DNA from: an uncultured Lachnospiraceae bacterium | GTDB lineage: Bacteria; Bacillota; Clostridia; Lachnospirales; Lachnospiraceae | Assembly: GCA_910588845.1 (NCBI GenBank) | Contig: CAJURU010000006.1 | Span: 62,001 to 126,000 of the forward strand | Direction: 5' to 3' | Length of the DNA: 64,000 bases | Shown here: positions 51,701-59,103 of the stretch, in pieces | Numbering within the stretch: the first letter of the stretch is position 1 | Layout of the letters: the number at the start of each line of letters is the position of its first letter | The notes under the pieces: generated by a model | What the model saw: the letters and a program-made list of their open reading frames with translations, nothing else | Told to the model about the DNA's origin: nothing | Databases searched by the model: none | Position numbers and translations under genes: made by a program

Positions 51701-54423
51701 GAAACAGCCAGTCGGAACATTTCCATGAGGCAGATAAGCTATACTATGATGCAACGAAGAGTGATTACGACGGCTCAAGTACTTGCGAGACATGTAATAC
51801 ATATAACATGTTGAAATTGTCCAGGGAGCTTTATAAGCTGACGAAGGATAAAAAGTACATGGATTACTATGAGAATACTTATATTAACGCTATTCTCTCT
51901 TCACAGAACCCGGAGACCGGCACAACCATGTATTTTCAGCCGATGGCGCCCGGATATAATAAAGTATTTAACCGCCCGCACGATGAATTCTGGTGCTGTA
52001 CCGGAACTGGTATGGAGAATTTCTCTAAGCTGGGCGACACCATGTACTTTACCGAGCAGTCGGATGTGTATGTCAATATGTATTTCAGCAGTACCTTTAC
52101 TTTTGAGAAACAGAATTTAAAACTGACGCAGACAGCGAACATTCCGAACAAGGACGAGGTCACGGTATCTGTCGCCGCAATAGACGGCTCAAAGGTTGCA
52201 GCGGGTACGAATCTCAAATTCCGTATTCCCGATTGGGTTGCGGGGGAGGCGGCAATCCTTGTAAATGGTGAGAAACTTGCAGCTGCGGACAACAAAGAGA
52301 GCGGTTATGTAACCGTCGCAGACGTGAAGGCCGGGGACGTGATAAAGCTTATCTTTCCCATGGAAGTCAGGGCTTATACAACCCAGGACAACCGGGGATT
52401 TGCAGCGTTTCGCTATGGTCCGGTTGCCTTGAGCGCAGCGCTGGGAACCAACAATATAGAAGCTTCCAGCCCCAACGGTATCCTTGTGCGTGTGGGCACG
52501 AAGGACAGCGCTTGCCAGACTGTCATCACGGTCCAGAATATGACGGTGGAGGAATGGCTTGGCAAAGTGACGGAAAACCTGGTGAGGATCGAAGACAGCG
52601 AAGATGGGAAAGTGCAGTTTAAGTTAAAGAACACGGATTCCCCGGATTTGATTTACACGCCGCACTTTATGCGCTTCAAAGAGCGTTACGGGCTGTATAT
52701 GACGTTTGAGGAACCTGGTTCGGAGGCGGCGCAGAAGCGTATCAGGGACAGGAAAGAGAGGCTCCGCGAGGAGGAGATGGCGATTGACACGCTCACAAAC
52801 TTTGACGAGAACAATTCTGAATTTGCCAAGAACCTCAAGTATGAGAAGTCCACTACGGGCAGTTTCAACGGGCGCCTGTACCGTGATGCGCAGAAGGATG
52901 GCTGGTTCAGCTATGATATGCAGATTAATCCGGGGGCGGAGAAAAATTATCTCAAGTGTACCTGGTATTCCGGGGACAAAGGCAGGACCTTTGGAATTTA
53001 TATCAATGGGGAAAAATTGCAGGATGTATCAATCAACGAGAATACCGGCGCCAACGTGTTTTACACAGACACAATTGAGATTCCTGAGAAGTACTGGCGT
53101 GAGCCGGAATATAAGAAGGATTCCACGGGAGCGTTTGTGCTGGATGAAGCCGGAAATAAAATTCCCGTTGTCAATGTGAAATTCCAGGGCAACGGCTCTG
53201 GCTATGTGGGCGGCTTGTATGGCATTATGATTGCGGACACCCTGGAATACAGCCACAATGCCAATTTGTCTGCGCTGAGTTTTGATAAGGGAAAACTTTC
53301 GCCGGCATACAGTGAAGAAGTTAAGAGCTATACGCTGAAGGTTCCCTCTATCACACAGGAGGTTTCCATGAAGGCCTCCCCCAATACGCCCAGCGGACTG
53401 ATTTTTATCAACGATATCCTGGTGGACGACGCCATTGCCCAGCGCGTTAAATTGACGGGTCCCTCGACGCCATTCGCTTTTAAAGCCTACGCACAGGATC
53501 ATGAGACGGTGGCAGAGTATACGGTTGCCATTGTAAAATCGACGGTGGATGTGTCGGAGCTGGCGGGCAAAATTGAGGAAGCTGAGGGCATAGAAAAAGG
53601 CAATTACACGGACGCCAGTTACGCAGCCTTCCTCAAAGCGCTAGAAGACGTGAAAAAGGTCATGAACGACCCGGATTCTACGAAGGAGCAGGTTTTGGCA
53701 GCCCAGAAGGCGTTAAGCACAGCGATTGCCAATCTGCAAGAAAAAGGAACGGGAGGAAACGTGGGGACGAAGACAGACTTTACTTCCCTGAAAAAGACGA
53801 TCGCGCAGGCCAAGAAGTATAAGGCGGCCAACTACACGGCGGCTAGTTTTAAGGCATTAAAAACTGCTTTGGGCAATGCGCAGAAGGTTGCCGGGAACAC
53901 GAAGGCAACGCAGTCTCAGGTGAACGCAGCCGACACGAAGCTGAAAGCCGCCATCAAGGGTCTTGTGAAGCTGAAAGTGGTTTCCACGAAGAAAGTGACG
54001 CTCGGAGCGAAAGAGACTTATTCTGTGGAGGCAAAGGGGTATACCTACAAAACCTCCAACAAGAAGGTTGCCACTGTCAGCAAAAAGGGCAAAGTGACTG
54101 CTAAGAAAACAGGAAAAGCCACTATTAAGGCTACGAATAAGAAAGGCAGAGTAAAAGTTTATAAGATTACAGTTAAGAAAGCGCCTAAGAAGATTGTAAA
54201 AGTCACGCCTTCTAAGAAGACGCTGAAAAAGGGCAAGACCGTGAAGCTGAAAGTGAAACTTCCCAGGGGTACGGCAGGCAAATGCACGTTCAAGTCGAGC
54301 AAGCCGAAAGTAGCGTCCGTCAATGCCAAGGGAGTGGTGAAAGCAAAGAAGAAAGGAACCGCTAAGATTACGGTCAGGACTTACAACAAAAAGAAAAAGG
54401 TTGTGACAATCAAAGTGAAATGA
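48787..54423 (+). CDS. Giant secreted GH127 protein (beta-L-arabinofuranosidase type)
   Basis: Exported protein of 1878 residues. A signal peptide (about 1-45) is followed by a malectin-like CBM (about 55-255), an atrophied Ig-like domain, a LamG-like lectin (about 345-565) and a second Ig-like domain. The GH127 barrel spans about 660-1290. Its zinc-thiolate active site is visible: E1001 and C1003 in TCETCNTYN, and C1070/C1071 in FWCCTGTGMEN. Next come a GH127-associated sandwich, a cadherin-like beta-sandwich, two FIVAR units and two lysine-rich Big_2-like domains. Family knowledge suggests removal of beta-L-arabinofuranose from plant glycoproteins or pectin. GAGAGGAGA precedes ATG 48787; ATG 48766 is less likely. 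Own promoter and terminator. Confidence 0.9.
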   Translation: MKMKKLRIHWRLPGFLKKAAAGCLAAAVSITSLPADNPGIVFAAGTPADRPDDSIVYFVDCGDYTPNTVCEGDQLGTHNSVTDQAYGADAQTGYQWGIVDVDKEYEGNGVKNPQIPDNGGVYTANTWARELGVDLTNKAGTDRYSKNFTEKGLAERFIDYAFELEAGAYEVTVGCVNPWGVSNTPVVTAKLEGKNQDTVLSRVSGVSGIPNGGSEEAKGNIAVPSGGDKLTVDVRGTGEDNACVNVAYIMIKEVRADVDYDMAALTLPQSTKKNLTLPKIGETGSAITWSSSMQEVLSDDGKVLKRPLFGEADAEVTLTASVSNGETTKTRNFKVIVPALAEGEDPSLALDLKFDSDDLSDASIYGREVVANGAAAYADGVKGRAISLNGSTFLNLGNDGMLSPGKLSLSFWINPSQKMEGERAITWNKTQWYSDGWYLMSENDTTPLSLSVGPAAKEQQPYMISVSGDRSKFFPVGEWTHILVTYDSDTKEAVIYRNGIPQKTMVKYPLSATSTGVIGPCEDVDKSIGYNGAAYKGAYLEGSLDEYRLYDKVLDQEQAIEVYEKSGRSFDKQAVAQMDIDALRIPDTVTGRLILAGKGESGSVITWKTSDAHVISLDGTVTRPEIGQPDKTVTLTAKAVFAGGEAAEKSFTVTVKAKAEKGQDGILDCGIENVALADGYLMNAAQKENDYLLSMNAKKFLYEFYKVSGLTPPTEEGYQGWERSNGTNFRGHTFGHYMSALSQAYKGTKDESEKAKLLQEIRDAVEGLKECQDAYADMKPASAGYVSAFRESILDKIDGSGGSDENVIVPWYNLHKVLAGLIDIYTFADDKELAKAALGIAENFGEYVFNRCSKLADNQVMLRTEYGGMNEALYELYDITGNAHFKAAAEYFDEVALFNSLAAGQDVLNGKHANTTIPKLIGALKRYTVMMDNEDYYDALTEEEQADLERYKTAAVNFWDIVVEHHTYITGGNSQSEHFHEADKLYYDATKSDYDGSSTCETCNTYNMLKLSRELYKLTKDKKYMDYYENTYINAILSSQNPETGTTMYFQPMAPGYNKVFNRPHDEFWCCTGTGMENFSKLGDTMYFTEQSDVYVNMYFSSTFTFEKQNLKLTQTANIPNKDEVTVSVAAIDGSKVAAGTNLKFRIPDWVAGEAAILVNGEKLAAADNKESGYVTVADVKAGDVIKLIFPMEVRAYTTQDNRGFAAFRYGPVALSAALGTNNIEASSPNGILVRVGTKDSACQTVITVQNMTVEEWLGKVTENLVRIEDSEDGKVQFKLKNTDSPDLIYTPHFMRFKERYGLYMTFEEPGSEAAQKRIRDRKERLREEEMAIDTLTNFDENNSEFAKNLKYEKSTTGSFNGRLYRDAQKDGWFSYDMQINPGAEKNYLKCTWYSGDKGRTFGIYINGEKLQDVSINENTGANVFYTDTIEIPEKYWREPEYKKDSTGAFVLDEAGNKIPVVNVKFQGNGSGYVGGLYGIMIADTLEYSHNANLSALSFDKGKLSPAYSEEVKSYTLKVPSITQEVSMKASPNTPSGLIFINDILVDDAIAQRVKLTGPSTPFAFKAYAQDHETVAEYTVAIVKSTVDVSELAGKIEEAEGIEKGNYTDASYAAFLKALEDVKKVMNDPDSTKEQVLAAQKALSTAIANLQEKGTGGNVGTKTDFTSLKKTIAQAKKYKAANYTAASFKALKTALGNAQKVAGNTKATQSQVNAADTKLKAAIKGLVKLKVVSTKKVTLGAKETYSVEAKGYTYKTSNKKVATVSKKGKVTAKKTGKATIKATNKKGRVKVYKITVKKAPKKIVKVTPSKKTLKKGKTVKLKVKLPRGTAGKCTFKSSKPKVASVNAKGVVKAKKKGTAKITVRTYNKKKKVVTIKVK

Positions 54424-54439
54424 GAAAACAGGCAGAGAG

Positions 54440-54472
54440 CCACCGCGTTGGGGAACCGGCGCGGTGGTTTTC
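54440..54472 (+). terminator. Terminator after the GH127 gene
   Basis: CCACCGCG / CGCGGTGG with a 12-base loop and TTTTC. Confidence 0.78.
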
Positions 54473-54549
54473 TGTACGGTACAGAAATGATATTGGGGAA
54501 ATTTTATGGCCAGTCAGCAGCTGATTTATAAAATTTTATACTTTCTTTA

Positions 54550-54578
54550 TTGTTTTTTGGCAGAAATGTTTTTATAAT
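54550..54578 (+). promoter_or_regulatory. Promoter for the RND-type transporter
   Basis: TTGTTT (54550-54555), a 17-base spacer and TATAAT (54573-54578), 53 bases before the start. Confidence 0.65.
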
Positions 54579-54631
54579 GAAGTCTGAAAACTATTCGTCA
54601 GCCGAAAGGAAAATGTACAGGAGGAAAAACA

Positions 54632-57600
54632 ATGCTGTCTAAGTTCAGTGTCAAGAAACCCTACACCGTAATCGTGGGAATCGTGCTGGTAGTTATTTTG
54701 GGCGTGGTATCCCTGACGAAAATGAGCACGGATCTTCTGCCGAGTATGAACCTGCCATATGCGATTGTCGTGACCTCATATGCGGGGGCAAGCCCGGAAC
54801 AGGTGGAGAGCGCGGTGACGCAGCCGATTGAGGCGGCTATGGCCAGTACCTCCAACATCAAGAATATCAGTTCTACTTCCTCGAACAATATGTCAATGGT
54901 GGCGCTGGAATTTGAACAGACCGCCAATATGGACTCTGTGACCGTGGAGATGCGCGAAAGCCTGGATCAGATCAGCGGTTATTGGCCGGACGAAGTGGGC
55001 AACCCGATTATCATGAAACTGAATCCGGATATGCTGCCGATCATGATTGCCGCTGTGGAAGCAGAGGATATGGACAATCTTGAAATCAGCGATTATACGG
55101 AAAAGGATTTGATCCCCGAGATCGAGAGCGTGGAGGGCGTCGCCTCCGTGTCCGGAACGGGATTGATTAAAGAGTCGGTACAGGTGACGTTGAGCCAGAA
55201 AAAGATTGATGAAATCAATGAGAAGGTGAGAGCGTCTCTGGATGCGAAATTTGCCGATGCCGAGAGCGAGATGACAGATGCTGAGGAGGAGATCAGCAGC
55301 GGCAAAGATGAATTGAGCAGCGGCCGGAATTCTATGGCCAACCAGATCAGCGATGCGCAAAACCAGCTCAACGATAAGAAGATTGAGCTTTTCCAGACAG
55401 AGACCGACTTAAATAATAAACTTGCAGAGTTAAAGGAGACAAAGAGCCAGACGGAGGCGGGAATTGCCTCATTGACAGAATTGCAGTCTCAGGTGCAGCA
55501 GCTTGTGGAGTCAAAAGCGAAGCTCACAGAAGCGATCGGGAAGATCAAGGCAATGTTGAATCATCCGTCCCAGACAGACCCCGCGCAGGTTAATCCATCC
55601 CAGACAGACCCCACGCAGGTCAATCCATCCCAGACAGACCCCACGCAGGCCAATCCATCCCAGACAGACCCTGCGCAGGGAAATATCCCGCAAATGGATC
55701 CAGCCCAGATGCAGGCCCAGCTTGAACAGGCGAAAGCCCAGCTTACGCAGTTAGAAGCGCAGCTTGCCCAGGTGGAAGAGGGCCTTTCCCAGATTAAATC
55801 ACAGCTTGCAGCGCAGGAGGGAAGTACTCTCAAAGCCGACGCCTCGGACAAGAAATTAATTTCCTACATAGCGCAATCTATTACTAAGGCAGAGCGGGGG
55901 CTGGTGCAGATCAATGGAGGCATTGCCGCGATAGAGTCCGGCCTTGCCAGCGTGGCAGAGGGGAAGACGACGATCAATGATACGCTTGCCACCTTAAATA
56001 AGAGCCAGATTACGGGTTCCGTGGAGATGGGCAGCGCGTCTGCGCAGCTTGCCAGCGGTGAGGAGAAATTACAGCAGGCAAAAGACGAATTTGAAGATAC
56101 GAAACAGGAAGCCTACGATGCATCCGATTTGAATAAAATACTTACCATGGAGACGCTTGAGAATATCCTTACGGCGCAGAATTTCTCCATGCCGGCCGGC
56201 TATATCACGGATGAGGGAGAGAGCTATATGGTGCGTGTTGGAGACGCTATAGACAGCGTGGACGCTTTAAAGGACATGGTGTTGATGGATCTTGGCATGG
56301 ACGGCGTGGAGACGATTCATTTATCAGATGTGGCAGATATTGTCGTCAATGATAATTCTAAGGATTCCTATGCGCGCTTAAACGGCAGGCCCGGCGTCAT
56401 GCTCTCCATTGAGAAACAGACCGGGTATTCTACCGGGGACGTGACGAAGCGTGTCTATAAGAAATTTGAGAGCCTGAAAAAAAATGATGAAAATTTACAG
56501 GTATCAGTTATGATGGATCAGGGAATTTATATAGATATGATTGTGGATTCTGTGCTCAACAATATGATTGTCGGCGCAATTCTCGCCATCATTATTTTAT
56601 TGATTTTCCTCAAGGACATCAAGCCCACCCTGGTTATCGCCTGTTCTATTCCGGTTTCGGTTATTTTTGCCGTGGTGCTCATGTATTTCAGCGGCGTTAC
56701 GCTGAATATGATATCTTTGTCCGGCCTGGCTTTGGGAATCGGTATGTTGGTCGATAATTCCATTGTGGTGATTGAGAATGTTTACCGTATGCGCGGCGAG
56801 GGATTGTCAGCCAGGAAAGCGGCTGTCGAAGGCGCCAAACAGGTAGGCGGCGCAATTACGGCGTCAACGCTGACGACGGTTTGCGTGTTTGCGCCGATTG
56901 TATTTGTCGAGGGTATTACACGTCAGCTCTTTGTGGACATGGGGCTCACGATTGCTTATACGCTGCTGGCAAGTCTCGTGATTGCCTTGACGTTTGTGCC
57001 GATGATGGGTTCAAGGATGCTCAGGAAGACCAAGGAAATCCGTCATCCCTGGTTTGACAAAATACAGGAAGTATATGGTACGGTTCTGGGCAAATTACTC
57101 AGAGTTAAGCTGCTGGTGCTGTTGGTGATGGTAGCGCTGCTCATTGCCAGCGTGTGGGGGTCTCTCTCCAAAGGAACGGAATTTATGCCGGATATGGAGA
57201 GCACGCAGATGACGGTTACCGTTACGCCGCCCGAGGATGCGGAATTTGCAGAAGCCTGTGAGCTGGCAGATGAAGTTACGGAGAAAGTCATGAGTATTTC
57301 CGATGTCGAGTCTGTGGGAGCCATGGCCGGCGGAGGCGGTATGGCGTCCGGGCTTATGGGCGGCAGCAGTGGAAATGATATCACGCTCTATATCCTGGTG
57401 AAAGAGGATAAAGAGCTTACGAATGACGAGATTGCCGAGGAAATCAAGAATCTGACGAAGGATTCAGAGGCACAGATTAGCGTCAGCACTTCCGAGATGG
57501 ACATGGGAGCTATGGCCGGCGAGGGATTGACCGTACAGATCCGGGGACGTGATCTGGATAAATTACAGTCAATGGCCAAGGACGTTACAGAGATTGTCAG

Positions 57601-58621
57601 TAAGGTAGAGGGTACTACGGATGTGGCGTCTAACGCTGAGGAGACGGAGAAAGAGTTCCGCATTACCGTGGATAAGGAGAAAGCCGCCAGGTATGGCATG
57701 ACCGTAGCGCAGATTTACCAGATTGTCGGCGAGCGGATGGCCGACGATACGTCGGACGATACGATTTCCACGGATATAAAAGATTATGAAATCTATTTAG
57801 AGAGCGTGGATCAAAGCGAGGCCACGATTGACAGCCTCAAGAATGCGACGTTTACCTATACCGATAAGGAGAGCGGTGACGAGGAAGAAATTAAGCTCTC
57901 GCAGGTGGCGGATTTTGAAGAGCTGGAGAGTTTGACTTCTATCTCGCGTGAAGGGCAGGAGCGTTATGTACAGGTGAGTGCGGCGATTGACAATGGTTAC
58001 AATGTAGGCTTGGTCGGCGATAAGGTGCGTAAGGCGGTGCAGGATTATGAAGTGCCGGAGGGTTATTCTATAGAAATGACCGGTGAGGATGAAAGTATCA
58101 ATGAGGCTATGGAGCAGCTGGTGCTGATGTTGATCCTTGCGCTGGCCTTTATCTACCTGATAATGGTAGCGCAGTTTCAATCCTTGCGCGCGCCCTTTAT
58201 CATTCTCTTTACGGTGCCGCTGGCCATGACAGGCGGGTTTGGCGCGCTGCTGATTACCGGCAATGTCCTCAGCATCATTTCCATGATTGGCTTTATCATG
58301 CTGGTGGGCATCATTGTAAATAATGGTATTGTGATGGTGGAATATATCAATCAGCTCAGGAAGGAGGGCGTTGGCAAACGCGAGGCCATCATAACGGCGG
58401 GTAAGACGCGTCTGCGCCCCATCCTCATGACGGCGCTGACAACGATTTTTGCGATGTCCACGATGGCGTTTGGCTCCGATATGGGCTCCGATATGGGAAG
58501 ACCGATGGCGATCGTCACAATTGGCGGTATGATTTACGGAACGCTGATGACGCTGGTGGTAGTGCCCTGCATTTATGACTTGTTCTACAGCAACAAGAGC
58601 ATGGTGGAGGAAGAACTGTAA
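54632..58621 (+). CDS. RND-superfamily exporter (HAE1/AcrB-like)
   Basis: Membrane protein of 1329 residues with 12 predicted helices in the usual 1+5 / 1+5 pattern. The N-terminal FSVKKPYTVIVGIVLVVILG and TDLLPSMNLPYAIV, plus internal DNSIVVIENVYRMR (helix 4 region) and IVNNGIVMVEYINQLR, are hallmark HAE1 segments. The first extracytoplasmic loop contains an insertion of about 290 residues (roughly 200-490): a long coiled coil broken by four ten-residue Pro/Gln/Asp repeats. No membrane-fusion partner is adjacent. Gram-positive members are linked to export of lipids, surfactants or drugs; the substrate is unknown. AGGAGG precedes ATG. Own promoter. Confidence 0.88.
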   Translation: MLSKFSVKKPYTVIVGIVLVVILGVVSLTKMSTDLLPSMNLPYAIVVTSYAGASPEQVESAVTQPIEAAMASTSNIKNISSTSSNNMSMVALEFEQTANMDSVTVEMRESLDQISGYWPDEVGNPIIMKLNPDMLPIMIAAVEAEDMDNLEISDYTEKDLIPEIESVEGVASVSGTGLIKESVQVTLSQKKIDEINEKVRASLDAKFADAESEMTDAEEEISSGKDELSSGRNSMANQISDAQNQLNDKKIELFQTETDLNNKLAELKETKSQTEAGIASLTELQSQVQQLVESKAKLTEAIGKIKAMLNHPSQTDPAQVNPSQTDPTQVNPSQTDPTQANPSQTDPAQGNIPQMDPAQMQAQLEQAKAQLTQLEAQLAQVEEGLSQIKSQLAAQEGSTLKADASDKKLISYIAQSITKAERGLVQINGGIAAIESGLASVAEGKTTINDTLATLNKSQITGSVEMGSASAQLASGEEKLQQAKDEFEDTKQEAYDASDLNKILTMETLENILTAQNFSMPAGYITDEGESYMVRVGDAIDSVDALKDMVLMDLGMDGVETIHLSDVADIVVNDNSKDSYARLNGRPGVMLSIEKQTGYSTGDVTKRVYKKFESLKKNDENLQVSVMMDQGIYIDMIVDSVLNNMIVGAILAIIILLIFLKDIKPTLVIACSIPVSVIFAVVLMYFSGVTLNMISLSGLALGIGMLVDNSIVVIENVYRMRGEGLSARKAAVEGAKQVGGAITASTLTTVCVFAPIVFVEGITRQLFVDMGLTIAYTLLASLVIALTFVPMMGSRMLRKTKEIRHPWFDKIQEVYGTVLGKLLRVKLLVLLVMVALLIASVWGSLSKGTEFMPDMESTQMTVTVTPPEDAEFAEACELADEVTEKVMSISDVESVGAMAGGGGMASGLMGGSSGNDITLYILVKEDKELTNDEIAEEIKNLTKDSEAQISVSTSEMDMGAMAGEGLTVQIRGRDLDKLQSMAKDVTEIVSKVEGTTDVASNAEETEKEFRITVDKEKAARYGMTVAQIYQIVGERMADDTSDDTISTDIKDYEIYLESVDQSEATIDSLKNATFTYTDKESGDEEEIKLSQVADFEELESLTSISREGQERYVQVSAAIDNGYNVGLVGDKVRKAVQDYEVPEGYSIEMTGEDESINEAMEQLVLMLILALAFIYLIMVAQFQSLRAPFIILFTVPLAMTGGFGALLITGNVLSIISMIGFIMLVGIIVNNGIVMVEYINQLRKEGVGKREAIITAGKTRLRPILMTALTTIFAMSTMAFGSDMGSDMGRPMAIVTIGGMIYGTLMTLVVVPCIYDLFYSNKSMVEEEL
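55561..55680 (+). repeat. Four 30-bp in-frame repeats inside the RND exporter gene
   Basis: Four consecutive 30-bp units (55561, 55591, 55621, 55651) encode variants of NPSQTDPxQV. Copies differ at a few bases. Copy-number change would keep the frame. Confidence 0.92.
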
Positions 58622-58631
58622 CTATTTTACT

Positions 58632-58804
58632 GTTACAGTTCAGCCCGCGCCATTCGCAAAGATGCCTACGGCATTTTCTCGACGCTTCGCGTCTAACTTT
58701 GCTCATAAATTGGCGCTCCGCTCATCGCTAATATTATGTGTTCATTCATGCAAGCATGATTCACCCATAATATTGGCGATGGCTGAACTGTGACTATTAC
58801 TATT
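58632..58804. mobile_element. Inverted-repeat element, full form (173 bp)
   Basis: Ends GTTACAGTTCAGCC and GGCTGAACTGTGAC are inverted repeats with one mismatch. The interior has ATGCC/GGCAT and GACGC-TTC-GCGTC hairpins. A deletion derivative in opposite orientation is at 19762-19818. No gene inside; MITE-like. Confidence 0.75.
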
Positions 58805-58822
58805 ATTTTACAAAAATATTAC

Positions 58823-58851
58823 TTGACAATTTGTCGTTTTGCTTTTAATAT
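58823..58851 (+). promoter_or_regulatory. Promoter for valS
   Basis: TTGACA (58823-58828), a 17-base spacer and TAATAT (58846-58851). The resulting leader is about 245 bases. Confidence 0.75.
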
Positions 58852-58926
58852 GAAGAGATAAGTAACGAGCATACCGCGAAGATACGGGGGTTGGCGCACT
58901 ATCATAATTTACAAGGTATAGATTCG

Positions 58927-59050
58927 TTCAAAAGGTTTACATTGCAAAGCAATGCAAACAATATGCACAAAAATTATCTTGGGAAGCTAACTTCCCAGAG
59001 TGATTTTTGTGCATTCTGTCTTTGCCGCATAAGCGGCAAGACCTTTTGAA
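58927..59050 (+). ncRNA. Candidate structured leader RNA upstream of valS (four-helix junction)
   Basis: P1 TTCAAAAGGT (58927-58936) pairs with ACCTTTTGAA (59041-59050) and encloses three hairpins. P2 is CATTGC/GCAATG (58940-58954). P3 is a 12-bp stem ATGCACAAAAAT/ATTTTTGTGCAT (58963-59014) with a 5x5 internal loop and inner TGGGAAG/CTTCCCA. P4 is TTGCCGC/GCGGCAA (59022-59039). It is not a recognisable T-box; no terminator follows. It might instead be a MITE-like DNA repeat. Confidence 0.45.
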
Positions 59051-59103
59051 TGAGTAAATATATTAGTGCGACAGCCTCTATTTTAAATAAGGAGAAAATT
59101 ACC

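Noticed and set aside
58852..59103. T-box riboswitch upstream of valS.
   Set aside because: The conserved AGGGUGGNACCGCG core, a specifier stem and a terminator/antiterminator pair are not found. Only short fragments resemble one, so I list a generic structured leader instead.
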